Positions 12,601 through 25,032 of a stretch of 64,000 nucleotides of DNA are shown here, one piece after another (the first letter of the stretch is position 1; every line of letters begins with the position of its first letter). The DNA comes from Adineta vaga (lineage: Eukaryota; Rotifera), in contig CP075493.1 of the NCBI GenBank assembly GCA_021613535.1, forward strand, positions 11,904,001 to 11,968,000, written 5' to 3'. The notes under the pieces are model-generated. The model worked only from the letters and a program-made list of their open reading frames with translations, had not been told where the DNA came from and did not search any database. Position numbers and translations under genes: made by a program.

Positions 12601-15600
12601 CCACATTGGAATGGTCCTATTTCGAAAACATCAACGCCGCAAATATTCAGTTTCGTAAAGCAATTCAAAAAAGTTATTATTGTATTTTTCACACAATTCT
12701 ACCCTGTTTATTAATATCGAAATCAACGTTTTCGATACGAAATCTCTTTAATTATATCAACTTCGACTATTCATCTGCTACTCTTCTCTCTTTACTGGAT
12801 TCTGAATCACTTTCAAAACTTCTCGCATTAACTGACGTTCCTTCACTTCGAACAAAGTTTCTCGCTTTTAATTGGTTTCAGTTACTTACTCTGAACTTAT
12901 GCCGAAATATTCAATTAGATCAAAGCAAAGGAAAATTGCATCCAATTTTGGAACAACAACGAGACTTTTTGTTTCAATCATTTATTCGAAATCAACTCGA
13001 ATTGATTCAAACAAGTAACATAGACAATCAAGCAGATTCAGCAGATAATTTTAGAGATTTTGCTCTTGGTTGGTTTTGTCATATTTTAACGCGAGATTCT
13101 TCAATAGAAGCAGAAAGCTCTTACAAATGTAGAACGAATCTTTGGATCAATCAATATTTACTTGTACTTCTTCGTTGCTTCCATTTCTATGGACATGTTC
13201 GATCTCTATGCGCAACTGTAACTTATATTGAAATTTTACTCAATATATATCATCAAAGTGAGTCTAAGGTCACACATTACTTTCGGTGAAAATCTTACGT
13301 CATCTCATTCCATATCTTTCAAATTATAATAAAGATCGATCAAAAGATCTAATGGAAGCATTTTTCCTAGAAATTCTGCATTCCATTGGACAGAACTTTT
13401 CACATCACAATTAGCAATGGAATTAGTTACCGAATTAGTTTATCTCTACCGTACTGTACTGTCCCGTAGGTCAGCGTGGCAATTGATGGCCACTAACTAT
13501 GTTCTCGATTCAATACGATCGAATCTAAACGCCAAATCGTTTGAATCAAATGAAACACTCGTTGGTTCATTATGCATCTTAGGTGGACACATAGATCACA
13601 TTGGTTTGAGTTCGATCGTTCGAATAATGGCCAAACGAGAAATAAATGAGGACTCTTGCTTAGCCATGGTTCTGGAAATAGAGTCGAACAATACGGATTC
13701 TTCATCCTGCTCAATCCAATACATCAATGATACTCAAATTCAATCGACAACGATCGATCGACTTCAAGTTGTCACTCAAGTTTCTCCACCTAAACTACTT
13801 TCACTACCAAACGTGAATACATCGATTGATTCCGCTCTCGATGCATTAGGATATTTTCTTCAATACAATGTCATTGAATCCGAATCATTATTACTTTTAC
13901 AATTGAAACGTCGTTCCATCTCCGTTCTTTATCATCTTTTGCAAGATTACGAGTTAGTGAAGATATTCATAGACAAACCCTATGCTTTACTCATTGCTCA
14001 ATTATGCATGAGCGAATCCTTAACGACACCGACCGATTTATGTTATTTCAATAAGAGATACATGGAGAAATATTCTCTTCAACTAGACATGTATCAACCA
14101 TCGAAATCAATGATCATCGAACAAGAAGATTCAACTAATCAATCAATTGTGACAGCTTTAACAACACCAGTCTCGAAATACAATGGATGGAAACCGTTTG
14201 CATCAAAAATAGAAATTCAAATGTGGAAACAAGGTCGTATTGGAAGCGATAAAATCAAATTGATTCCAATGCCACTTACTGCTGCCAAATCAGACGTCTT
14301 CGAGACATGCGGTCAGAATCATCAATTTAAAGGACGAATTGTTCCCAAACAAGAGAATATCGGTGGACGATTTCCAACTTTTATTGTAGAGAATCTTCAA
14401 GTGACTGAAGGAAAGTGGTATTTTTGTGTGAAAATACCTAGTGCTGGTCTTCTTCAAATTGGTTGGGCAACAAAAGGATTTACACCGAAATGTAATAATG
14501 GCGTTGGAGTCGGTGATGACGAATATTCCTGGTGTTATGATGGTTCACGAGGATTGTTTTTCAATAATGGAAAATTTCCAAGACAATTCAATGATATACG
14601 ATGGCGTCAAAATGATGTTTGTGGTTGTGGCATTGATATCGATGGTGACAATATAAACATCAAATATTGGTTGAATGGAAAATTGTTAGGGACAGCTTTT
14701 AAACATCAAGAGAAGATTCATCATTCAAATAAAATATGTAATCTACTTCCTCATGGACGAGCAACGGCTTTTTTTCCTGGTGTTACTTTACAATATCGAC
14801 CTTTATCAACGAACTATTGTGAAATGATTTTCAGTCCTGAAGATATGCAACAGTGTCCTTTGCCCATCGGTTACAAACCACTTCTATTACCGACATTAGT
14901 ACACACAGAAAATTCCCTTGTTGCTTATCCTACTCATGCTTATCTTGTTGGTGACAATGCAACAGAGTATCTATTCACATCACGAATGGTGCCATCGACA
15001 ACAATTTTACGTGATTTCGTCGATAAGGAACATCTTGTGACTAAGTTTCAGATCGACAATCATCGTCTTATTCTACCAGAGAACAGCGATGGTTTCCCAT
15101 TAACAACTGAAAAAGAAACATCTTCTTTTACTGTTGCGTATGATTTTCAACTTTCCCAAGCTACAAACGAAATGCAAACCATCACATTATTGATGACGAA
15201 CAAGTTTTCCATCCAAATTCCGTTCAAAAAACCGCACCAACTAACTCGAGTAGTCATGTTTGTCAACGTCAGCGAACAACAAATCATAGTTTATTGGGAT
15301 AATCAAAGTCAAACATTTCAAGCTTCATTTCCATGTGAAACAAAAGACCCATTAACCCTTTATCATCTACCGAAGATTGCCGCAGAAATGCAAAATATCG
15401 CTATTTGGAATTATTCTCTTTCAGAAGAGCATATTCATCGACTTTTTATCTATGGTCTGTTCTATGTCGCAATGGATTATCAACAATTGCAGGAACACCG
15501 AAAACATAATAATACATTTACCTTTACCGAAAAGCAATTTTCCGACAACTTTCTCATACCATTTGATCAACCTTTCGATGGAAACATTTGGCAAATGAAG

Positions 15601-18600
15601 AAAAAGCATGCAGATCAAGATGAAACGAAATACTTCTCAAACGAACATCCATCAACAGTCGAACTGACTGGAAATAAAACTTATCTCGTTCTCGAAAAAT
15701 CCATCGAACCATGGTCAGAATATACCATTATTTTGGATGTAGCCATTATCAATTGGCCAATCAATAGCGAACAATGGTCAATAATAAAATTGAATGATAA
15801 ATCACAAATATTCGTTACACACGAAGGTAAGCTTTGTTGCAAATGGGGAGAAAGCAAAGCGGAAAGTAATCTGGCATTAAATCTCAACGAATACTATCGT
15901 GTATGGATCGTCGTTAACGAAACTTCTTGTCAAATCTTTATTAATGGACAATTACAGATTAATGTGAAAACCAAAGACGCACGATTTATTGCTCAATCGA
16001 ACCGATTTTATTTATTCAAAGAAGATGTATCGGAAGAGATCATTAATGAAACTATTCTGAGAATTCGTTGTCAATCGATCACTCTACTCAATCGATCGGA
16101 AACATCTAATGAAGAAATGAAAAATCCAAACTGTTCACTTCATTCATTAGTGGCACCACCATTATCGATCATTACACCGAGTTTAATCGCCATTGGTTAC
16201 CAATTAGACTGGATTGAATATGTCATTGAGCAATATAAAACAACAGATATTCCAATGATTGATCGTATTCTACGCGATCAAAGAGAACAATTGGAAAAAT
16301 CTGCTCTCGAAAGTAAAGATAAACACGTTTTGAAGATTTTAGCCACGTTAAGTTCAACAATCGATTCACAGAAACTGAACGATTCTATTCTTACTGGGAA
16401 GTTTCCGATTTCCGATCATCTCGCTGATATTGCTCAATTCATTTTAACACATTGGAATGATTTACAACGAACACACTCCATTGATGATCAAAATGAATGG
16501 TTGCGTAACTTAACTGTCGAAAATGATCCTACTCAATGGATTAAAGATCAATCGACAACGATGAGAGAAACGAATGATGTGATTCAAAGGAGAAATCGTA
16601 ATCGTCCTAATGCTGAACAATCATCATCATCGTCGTCATCATCATCATCATCATCGTCAAGCAATGATGAACATTTAGATGACGATGAAGACGATTCTAC
16701 AAATCGTTCCGATGGAGTGGTTGTTTATAGATTACATGATGTGTTTCGGGGACAAAACGATGTAATAGTCTGCCCCGAAGATCAATTGAAAGTAACTGAA
16801 TACTTACAGCAAGAAATATCGAAAAAAGGATATAATAAATCTCGTATCAGTTGTGAAAAAAACTTAATATCCATCTATGCGTGTGATACATTTCTAAATA
16901 TGCTCAAAGTTTGGTCGAACAAAGCGACGACTCTGTTTCCAATAGACAAATTCGGTGATTGGACTTTTCTTGTTAGATTATATAGATCGATGCTCTACCA
17001 TTACACGTCCATGGAAGAAGATGTTAATTACATGAGTTTATTAGTTATTTCCTTGCTGAAAATAGAGATGAAACAAGTTCTTGAACAAAATTTAGAAAAA
17101 AAAGCACCCCTACTCCATGCCTTACAACAGGATATTTTTGGTGAAATCGTTCGATTTTTAATGGAATCATCTATATCAAATGAGAAGAATTTAAAATTTG
17201 TTTGCAAAGTGTTGGAGCTTCTTTTACAATTAATCAAAGGTAAATCGACGATGAAACAAAATCAAATCGATATGTTACTTCCATTTGTGTTTCCTGAACC
17301 AATGATTCATTTGATCTTCAAACTTTTTCTGTCGCTAAAAACGCATCAATCAAAAATTTTTATTCTGAACCTGTTTTCCGAGTAAGTTGATTAAACAAGG
17401 GAGAATGCGAAAAGATGTTGTTTGATTTCTTTTTTTCTCAGTCTAATTCAATGCAGTAATGTTTTCAAATTGAATACACAGATAAAGCATTTTCTCTTTA
17501 CATTACTTCGTGAACTCTCATCGAATGAACCTGGCGTCAAGTCGCTTCGATTGTCTGCTATGGACTTAGTATTTCTTCTCAGACAACAAGATGATGAATC
17601 TCCAAGTGTTCAATTGGCAGAAGATGTTTATGATCTTTTCACAACAGTCGATCTCATCAACGCATTGATTGATAAAACCAAACAAGCTGATGTACCAGAA
17701 CAATTCTTTACTAAATCTCAAACTCTACTAGGAGATGAAATGAAATTTAGCCGTAATGATTTTATCATATCCGATCGGCATTTCTATCGAATTGCCGATG
17801 TTCAATTACTCGATTTAATGAACAAAAGTCGAGAGCAAAAGAAAACGTTTGCTGAATTTATTTCTAGTTTACCGACTGAACCTGTCTCGAGTTCGACTTT
17901 TTATCAGAACTATCCGTCATTATTGAGTATTCCACCTGATTGTGTACTGATTCGAGCAAAAGTTTTATATCAATTACAACTTTGCATTACGAATGTTTTA
18001 TGGTTTGTCGATTGTAGCTTAATGCCAGGAGAAAGTTTTCTAACTGATCAAATTCGAAAAGCCAAGACGTATCTTCTCTTTTCCAAGAAACACCAACTTC
18101 TCGGTCAATCCATTGGAGCCACTGACACAGGATATAAGCATGGAAGTCTTCAAGTCAGTTTTGATATTCTTAAAGCTACTGCTTCCAATGAAAATACCAT
18201 GTTTCATCAAGCTTATCAACAACTATACGACAATGCACAACACAGTTTTAGACAAAGCGATAAACGGATCTGGAGAGCGCAATATTTGAATATGCATAGT
18301 ACAGATGAAGGTGGCCCTTATCGTGATTCTATTACGCAAATCTGTTCAGACATATGTAGTACACGATTACCTCTGTTTATTCTATGTCCAAATGGTCGAA
18401 CAAATAGTGGTTCGAATCAGGATTGTTGGATTCCAAATGTTTTCTCACCAAACAAACCCATTCCAGCAAAATTGAAAAACCAGTATCATTTTGTTGGACA
18501 ATTGATGGGATTGGCCATTCGAAAAAAACATTACTTGAATATCAAGTTTCCTCCACTGGTTTGGAAAGAATTACTCTATGATTCAATCACAATCGATGAT

Positions 18601-19450
18601 ATTCAAACAATTGACTTGCAAAGTTTTTCACTGATTCATGAAATTGAAAGGCAGATTGAACAAGCGAAATTAATCGACACGAATACTAGTGCCAATTATG
18701 TCTTCGATAGTATTTTGAGTGAACTACGTTTCGAAGTCGTTAGTTCAGGTCAACAAACCTTCGAACTAGTTCCAAATGGAAGTGAAATTCCGATTACTGC
18801 AGACAATTTTAAAGACTATTCTTTTCATTATGGTCAATATCGTCGCAATGAGTTCCATCGACAAATCGACTATATCCGTCAAGGACTTCATTCAGTAGTT
18901 CCTTCTTATTATTTGAATCTGTTTACTACTGGAGAACTAGAAGAAGCTGTTTGTGGAAAAGGTCATATCGATGTAGAACTGTTGAAACGTAATACAACTT
19001 ACAGATATAATTTTAATCAAACATCACCTGTTATTGAACGCTTTTGGAAAGTGATGGGTGAAATGTTTACTGAAGAACAAAAAAAAATGTTCTTAGTATT
19101 CGTTTGGGGACGAAGTACGTTACCAATTCGAGATGAAGATTTCACATCAAAATTCATAATTTCCAAATATAATTTACTTAGCGGAAATGTCGATCAAACA
19201 CTTCCACGTAAGTCAAACTTCACACAGTTTGAAAAGAGAAAGATATAAATGCTGCATTCTAGAATCTCACACCTGTAGTTTTACCATTGATCTACCTGCA
19301 TATTCGACAGTAGAAATTATGTACGAACGTTTGAGTTATGCTATTACTCATTGCTCAAGTATTGATGGTGATGGAAATCTGAATCTAATTACCACAAATG
19401 ATAGTGATGATTCAGATAACGATGAAGAACCAGACAGTGACTCATCGTAA
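9638..19450 (+). CDS. Giant HECT-type E3 ubiquitin ligase with SPRY and LamG-like domains (HERC1/HECTD4-like)
   Basis: About 3,200 residues. The N-terminal third is helical-repeat-like. A SPRY domain lies at about 14330-14720 (KWYFCVKIPSAGLLQIGWATKG, then GDDEYSWCYDG), followed by two concanavalin/LamG-like segments (about 15120-15350 and 15700-15980), a poly-Ser/acidic linker and a C-terminal HECT domain from about 18230 (STDEGGPYRD, FVGQLMGLAIRK, FVWGRSTLP). The catalytic Cys codon is 19274-19276 (SHTCSFTIDLPAYS). Two introns are clear: 17382-17441 (60 nt) and 19208-19262 (55 nt). The reading frame changes at about 10070-10080; this is either a +1 shift or a 40-nt intron at 10071-10110. It also drops one base at about 13270 and again at about 13390, where the middle frame reads KILRHLIPYLSNYNKDRSK and bridges both sides. 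HECT ligases form a thioester with ubiquitin before transfer. SPRY plus HECT suggests HERC1 or HECTD4, but there is no clear RCC1 repeat, so orthology is open. Confidence 0.85.
16618..16660 (+). repeat. In-frame (TCA/TCG)n microsatellite encoding poly-Ser
   Basis: A tract of TCA/TCG triplets encodes about 14 consecutive serines and is followed directly by an Asp/Glu-rich stretch. It lies in the linker between the LamG-like region and the HECT domain of the giant E3, a position that tolerates length variation. Confidence 0.85.
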
Positions 19451-19740
19451 CATTTCTATATGTGATTAATTCTATACATTTTATGAAGTAAAAGCTATGA
19501 AATAACACAAAATACTGAAAACTTTGATCGTTTATAGCAATTCTTTCTTATAATTTCAAAATCATTAGATTAATTCGATATTTATTCAAGATTATTTTAG
19601 ATATATTTCTTATCAAAATACAAAACTATCTTATCAGTTTACTTTTCATGATATTATCGATACTTGAGATCTTTCCGATGATTATCAGCATATTGAACTT
19701 AATCACGTTCGTGAAACTTTCCATCAGAACGAGTTAAGCC

Positions 19741-20152
19741 AAATTTATGATAATAAATCAGATATTTAGGTGAAACAAAGATGTTCAGGGTGTATTTGTG
19801 AGTGATGATTGTATGTTGATAGCGATTGTTTTCTTTAACGAGAATATGATCTCTAATTTGTCAATTATATAGAGGTTCGAATGTGCATTTTGAAGTGTAG
19901 CTTCACTTGAGGGTGTGGGTCAAATGATACTTGAACATGGTATATTCGAATCTCTTTCCAATCTTCATTCACATTAGATATCGTGTTCTTGTTCATCAAC
20001 ATAAACGCTATGAACCAATCATTGATTTTCCTTATCTCAATCGACACGATATTGTTGATTTTCTCGCTATCAAAGTACAATTAGCACTCTCAAATACATT
20101 TTTGGCTATCTTTGTTTCACCTAATCATCTGATTTTTTATTATAAATCTGAG
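19741..20152. repeat. Fold-back element with diverged ~95-bp inverted arms
   Basis: The left arm (about 19741-19834) and the reverse complement of the right arm (about 20065-20152) align over about 90 bp with roughly 80% identity. The shared core AGGTGAAACAAAGAT is perfect, and TGTATTTG and TTGATAGCGA match further in. A 1-nt indel separates the two halves of the alignment. The arms also look like decayed coding DNA read outward: the left arm (minus) reads IFVSPKYLIYYHKF and the right arm (plus) reads IFVSPNHLIFYYKSE. This could be a MITE-like fold-back element or an inverted duplication of an exon of an unknown gene. No target-site duplication is evident. Confidence 0.6.
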
Positions 20153-21214
20153 AAAGTAGATAAAATACGAGCAGAATAACCTTATAGACATTCTAATTTT
20201 TTTGTAGATTGAACATAATGGAACGATTATTATTTTTAGAAATATCAAGGAGATAGAAAACAATGTTTACAATATAGAATCATTAGAAAAAATATTCTTT
20301 TCACGCCATAATCCTACTCCATCTAACAGATGCTTTCCATTAATTTCATTGTAGTAAGTGTTGATGGATGTTCATGTAAATAAAGAAAGATTAACTCATC
20401 CTAAAAAAAAACTATTGTCCTTTGTTCACCACTTGATACATATAAAGTACTATATTTATGATGAAACAGTTCGAAGTCAAATATAGAGTTAATAAATATG
20501 ACAAATAATGAGAGAAAAAACTGCAACCTCATTTTGTTCGTGTACCATCTGTTTGTATATACCCAAACACGCATATTTTATCAGAGAACGCTTTTCTGAA
20601 TTATTTTCATTCCAGATGTTTCGAATCAATTCTATCGATATCTTAAACAGATTCTTTTGAAAAAGAAACTCATTATTCATTTTTTATCAAGATATGTATA
20701 TATTCACTGATCAGCTCATATTCAGAACATTTTGTTTCAGTACGACGAAGAAAAGAATACTGGAAATCATTATTTCATAATCATAACTTTTTTTGTATTG
20801 TGTTCTCCACGAATTTTACATTCGATCCTTAGTGTTTACCTTTCTAAATTGTCCTTTGTTTTGTATTCTTCTAGTCTTTCATGAGTCCCTACTCTTCTCG
20901 CATATCGTTCCCACCTTCCGTATATATACTTCTACCATTTAGTGAGAGGACAAAAAAATCTTTTTGTATACAGTGTTACAATATTTATTACATCAATAGA
21001 AATCACTTCATCATCTTCTTTTTCGTTAATTATGCACATTCCACATTTCAGTCCTACAGATGCTGTTCTGAAAGTCATTTTTCAACAGAGTAAACAACTA
21101 TCAATCTTGAGAATGTTAGTGCAGATAATTCGAATAATACACATGTACACTCATTCATACTCAAAATTTATCTAATCAAGGTTATTGTTTATAGATCTTT
21201 ATATGTAGATATAC
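20153..21214. other. Gene-free spacer
   Basis: AT-rich with no convincing open reading segment on either strand. Short open runs at 20489-20680 (-) and 20881-21175 (+) have the composition of random AT-rich sequence. The region upstream of 21215 presumably contains the promoter of the glycosyltransferase-like gene. Confidence 0.4.
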
Positions 21215-22309
21215 TTGTTAATTTCAATGATTGTACCCACTCGTATATTGTGTGTATTTCAATCATTTATCATTATTTTCTATATTAGTTTATTGCATGT
21301 CAACAATAGGCAATATCTCACAAATACTATTTTGCCTGAATCGATGATGAAAACTGACACAAAAGTATCTAATTCTTCATCACTTTTTGTAGCTCTTAGT
21401 GTTAATAACTATGTTCGTTATGCTTATCTGTTACCATTTGTTATCGAAGGATGGTTACGATGTGGTATTCAACCGGTTCTTGTTTTAATCGAAAGTGAAG
21501 AAACTTGGATGGAAAATAATTGTACTTCAATGGTTATACGATACTTACATGAACGAAAAATCATTCTTCGACATTTAACTAATCGCTCTTTAATTGATAA
21601 ATATACGTCAAATATCTTATCTCGAACAAGTCGATTAGCAGTACCACACATATTAAATGAATTAGGAATGTCTCCAGATAGTATTGTCTGGACAGGTGAT
21701 GCTGATGTTATTCCATTAAAATGTGATTATTTTCAATCAATCCCTTTAACAATGAAACAAAGAAATGTTCAAGTTTATATGGATGGTCCTTGGGATATGT
21801 CGATTCCTCGTTATTTAATGTGTTATATTGCTGGTTATTTGTCAGTTTGGAAAAATCTAACTGAACAAGGATCATCGATTGAACAAGTGATGGAGAAAAC
21901 GCTTGCAATATCAAATGTTCAAATGGCGTACGGAGATCTGAATCGAACAAAACCGGAATACGATTTTGATGAATATTTTTTAGGTAGACGAATAAAGAAA
22001 TTATCATGCTTTCCGAATTGTACTACGCATGGTCAACCTCCTGTTCGAAATTGTGAGGAATTTAAACGCGGACCTGGCCGACCACCATTTAACTGGACTG
22101 AAGCATTGGGTGATCATCCTCATAAAACAATAGATTTTTTAAGCAAATTGATTGAAGCTCATTCTGGTGTACGAGAACATTCTTTTTCCATTGAAAGTTC
22201 ATGGCCAATTTTTCATCGATTAATTTTAATTTTTATGGAAAGAATCGTAACGGATCGTCTATCACATTTCTCTAATGAATATTTTCGGCTCGATTGTTCG
22301 AAGAATTAA
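21215..22309 (+). CDS. Putative type II membrane glycosyltransferase-like protein (DxD motif)
   Basis: A single-exon 364-residue protein. Residues about 8-28 are a hydrophobic signal anchor, giving a short cytoplasmic N-terminus and a lumenal domain (Golgi/ER type II topology). The lumenal part has FVALSVNNYVRYAYLLPFVIEGW, a run typical of the start of a GT-A nucleotide-sugar fold, and WTGDADVIPL with a DxD-type metal-binding motif at 162-164. N-glycosylation sequons are present (NSS, NCT, NRS, NLT, NWT). There are Cys pairs in the C-terminal half. I do not know the sugar donor or exact family. An alternative start is Met5; the first ATG gives a slightly longer cytoplasmic tail. Being intron-free sets it apart from most neighbours and is compatible with retroposition or horizontal origin, though neither can be shown here. 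Confidence 0.65.
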   Translation: MLISMIVPTRILCVFQSFIIIFYISLLHVNNRQYLTNTILPESMMKTDTKVSNSSSLFVALSVNNYVRYAYLLPFVIEGWLRCGIQPVLVLIESEETWMENNCTSMVIRYLHERKIILRHLTNRSLIDKYTSNILSRTSRLAVPHILNELGMSPDSIVWTGDADVIPLKCDYFQSIPLTMKQRNVQVYMDGPWDMSIPRYLMCYIAGYLSVWKNLTEQGSSIEQVMEKTLAISNVQMAYGDLNRTKPEYDFDEYFLGRRIKKLSCFPNCTTHGQPPVRNCEEFKRGPGRPPFNWTEALGDHPHKTIDFLSKLIEAHSGVREHSFSIESSWPIFHRLILIFMERIVTDRLSHFSNEYFRLDCSKN

Positions 22310-22372
22310 CAGTTTATTAATACTATGATTTTTAGAGAATATGTTAAATACGAAAGATATTTCTTGTTCTTT

Positions 22373-22395
22373 TCTCTCTCTCTCTCTCACTCTCT
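22373..22395. repeat. (CT)n simple repeat
   Basis: A pyrimidine CT dinucleotide run interrupted by CA lies in the 3' flank of the glycosyltransferase-like gene. Its function is unknown. Confidence 0.8.
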
Positions 22396-22544
22396 GATTG
22401 TCATTACTGATTCTATATATGTTCATTTTTTGTATTATTTGTTTAAAATATGTTGTTGATAATTCAAAATCGAAATATTCATAATCTTCATAAAGTATTT
22501 TGAAGATAATAAAAATCAGAATTGTATTATAATTATAGCAAGAC

Positions 22545-23290
22545 AATATGACCAGTTGACTTATCTATTTCTGTAACATCTTGATTACTTGTTCACAGTG
22601 CAACACTTATATCACACAATATTGCAGCAAACATGAGTGTTGGAAAAGTCTTGGCAACATTCGAAAACTGCTCAAGATTTACAGGATATTCTGTCGAAAA
22701 TACAAGTTATACATCATAGTGACACTTATTATTCTGTTCGTTATTTTCCGGTATTTATACTTAGTAGCACTCTATCCATGTGAACAAACCCTTTTTGATT
22801 TTACAGTATTTGTGGTTTTCCGTGTTATAAAGTTGTTGGTAGTACAACAGTTTTATATACGGATTGGGCTTTAGCAGATTTATTACCATTGTTTCTATCG
22901 ATTCTCTTTATTTTTATATTAATTTTATATGTACTCTATCAGAAACGTAAAATCAGCAGACATTTGATGCAAATGAAAACATGGAAACGTACGCGTAAAA
23001 CGTTTTTGCAACTTCCACTAATCACATTTATATTTTTAATATTTAATATGCCTCTAATTATTGTTGGACTACTTGCAATATCAGATCCATGATTTAATAC
23101 AATACCATATTTTTATGTTAATTCTTTATCATATTGTTTAGCAATCTTTATGCCACATTTGCTGTTCTATCCAAGCAGACTGTGATACGAAAGAGAATTT
23201 ATAATATATTGAGACTACGGCAATGGAATCGAACTGCATCGATAGCGAACACTGCATTACCAATGCGAATAACGAACGCTCATGTAGCAC
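22545..23290 (+). pseudogene. Decayed class-A-like GPCR gene fragment
   Basis: Open segments in shifting frames resemble the second half of a bdelloid rhodopsin-like receptor. There is a TM4-like stretch (KLYIIVTLIILFVIFRYLYL), an ECL2 region with YPCEQTLFDFT followed in another frame by CGFPCYK, a TM5 (LADLLPLFLSILFIFILILYVLY), a basic third intracellular loop, and a TM6 (LPLITFIFLIFNMPLIIVGLL). A TGA at 23090-23092 and at least two frame changes (around 22825 and 22870) interrupt it. A TM7-like run (YFYVNSLSYCLAIFMPHLLFYPSR) follows the stop. TM1-TM3 are not recognisable upstream. The relic would have encoded a plasma-membrane receptor of unknown ligand; it is now almost certainly non-functional. 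Confidence 0.65.
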
Positions 23291-23675
23291 GTTAGATTGC
23301 TGTATAGATATACTGTGATGAATGAGTGAATATATCAAATTAAAAATAACTCATTTTTCTTTCTATTCCATTTGATGAAATATGTAGAATGAAATATTGA
23401 GAAAGTTTGTATGGAGAAATGTGTTCAGCGACTGTCGCTTTACTTCAATGATTATCAATACACAAGAGACGAACATAAAAATCGTTATAGTAGCGAAAAA
23501 AGGTTGAGTGAAGGTGACAGTGTGAGTTCTGGATGTAACTTATATTCACATCAATTCTTAAGATAGAATACAAACGAGAATTCAGACAATTGAAACCTTG
23601 TAACTCGAACGTTTTTCTAGAAACAAATGCCAAAAAATTTACTCTACGAGAACAAAATTGGTAAAACAGTGCTTC

Positions 23676-23915
23676 TTACACTTCGTTGGAATACGTTCCC
23701 TCGCTGACTAGTTTTCTTAGAACACGGGCGATATCATTATTGAATAACTTCATTGTGTATTTCGTATCGGCAACACCCGAATCTTTCATCATTATCTGTA
23801 AATTTCTCGAGCCAATTCGAAGTTCTTTCTTTTGTTTAAGTTGAGCTTCCGTTTTACCAAATTTAGAATGCATAGTAAAAAGAGTGTTGAGACGACTATT
23901 TCTACCCGATGCCAT
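23676..23915 (-). CDS. Small p25-alpha (TPPP)-like protein or fragment
   Basis: 79 residues from an ATG at 23915. The middle (SRNLQIMMKDSGVADTKYTMKLFNNDIARVL) resembles the p25-alpha/TPPP core, where a helix-KD-x-G/V-x-D-x-K segment is followed by T-x-x-x-DI-x-x-x-x-K. The preceding FTMHSKFGKTEAQ fits the start of that domain. TPPP proteins bind and bundle microtubules and occur in ciliated organisms. The protein ends about where the second half of the domain should begin, so it is either a short paralogue or a truncated gene; a donor-like GTGTAAG overlapping the stop leaves room for another exon that I could not find. Family assignment is tentative. Confidence 0.45.
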   Translation of the reverse strand: MASGRNSRLNTLFTMHSKFGKTEAQLKQKKELRIGSRNLQIMMKDSGVADTKYTMKLFNNDIARVLRKLVSEGTYSNEV

Positions 23916-24470
23916 TTTACTCTGAAATTACTTTTAAGTATAATAAAACGCGTCAACATATGTAAGTTTATATAGCAAAAAGTTTCGACAGTTTCTCCTT
24001 CGTTTGGAAATTTCTCTGAATGAATCTCGATAAAGTTGTTATTGGAAGGAAAAAAATGCGTGCTTCTATGGGAATCCTACCGTCGTTACGATGGGTAATT
24101 TTCAATTCTGTCAAACTTATAGGATTTCTTGAGCTTTATTTTTCGATGTGCAGTTCGACTACAAACTAAATCTGGTCTATCTAGGATAATATCCAAAAGG
24201 GTATGAGTGGGCTACATTCATCTACATTCTCAATATGAGTGTTTTAAAGTCTTTTTTAATATTTAAACAAAACAAAATATTTTTATGACTTTGAGAATGT
24301 GCTTGTCACAAATAAAACATACAAAGAACATTGACAAATACACAACCTAAGATACTAATTAGATTACATATTTTCAATGACAAAACAAAATAATTCTCAA
24401 AATAGCTGTATAATGGATGAAACAGCAATATTTTACATTTATCTTTCTTATCTAAAAGCATGCAACTAGA
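23916..24470. other. Intergenic spacer with a 15-bp direct repeat
   Basis: No gene seen. The 15-mer catacaaagaacatt occurs at 24318-24332 and again at 24481-24495, just upstream of the blue-copper gene, so it could be a duplicated promoter element or chance. Confidence 0.4.
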
Positions 24471-24479
24471 TATATAAAC
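24471..24479 (+). promoter_or_regulatory. TATA-like element upstream of the blue-copper gene
   Basis: tatataaac lies about 70 bases upstream of the chosen ATG at 24547, a spacing compatible with a TATA box and a short 5' UTR. In an AT-rich genome such a match is weak evidence. Confidence 0.3.
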
Positions 24480-24546
24480 CATACAAAGAACATTATTCTT
24501 AACATTTATTTCACTCAGCGTGTTAACCACATACTCCATTGCATAC

Positions 24547-25032
24547 ATGACTCGTTTTGCAAACTTATTATTTGTTGCTTTAGCTGTACTATCATTCTAC
24601 AGTGTTTCTACAGACATTGTAACATATACTGTTACATTTGGACCATGTGTTCAAAATGTAACTTGTCCTCAAGGAAATCCAGCTAGATTCAATGGTACTT
24701 TTATTTTAAATGGTACCATCAGCCCAAAATTAGTTCTAAATGTGGGTGATCGATTAACATTTAATTTAGCTACAGATGTTCCCATTCACCCATTAACAAT
24801 CTGTCGAAATAGTCCCATACCCAAATTTTGCCAAGGATCGAATGGTACTGATGAACTTAATATTCCAATTACTCATGCAGGTGACACAACTTCAGTTACT
24901 TTCACTACGGCTGGTAGTTATTTTTATGGTTGCAATTTTCATACTGGAATGGGTTCTTTCATTAATGTCACAAATCCATCATCTTCGAAAAAACACCAAG
25001 GCATCCGACATAAATTATTTCCACTCGCCTAA
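24547..25032 (+). CDS. Secreted cupredoxin (type 1 blue-copper) protein
   Basis: I start at the ATG at 24547, because residues 1-22 then form a good signal peptide (MTRFANLLFVALAVLSFYSV); the upstream in-frame extension has no ATG. The mature domain has the cupredoxin layout: VGDRLTFN strand, first copper His at 81 (PIHPLTIC), TAGSYFYGC with Cys129, then His132 and Met135 in CNFHTGMGSF. The full His-Cys-His-Met ligand set is thus present, predicting a redox-active mononuclear copper site. There are N-glycosylation sites (NVT, NGT) and two further Cys pairs. The C-terminal tail is short and basic. Partner and electron acceptor are unknown. Single exon, 161 residues. Confidence 0.8.
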   Translation: MTRFANLLFVALAVLSFYSVSTDIVTYTVTFGPCVQNVTCPQGNPARFNGTFILNGTISPKLVLNVGDRLTFNLATDVPIHPLTICRNSPIPKFCQGSNGTDELNIPITHAGDTTSVTFTTAGSYFYGCNFHTGMGSFINVTNPSSSKKHQGIRHKLFPLA

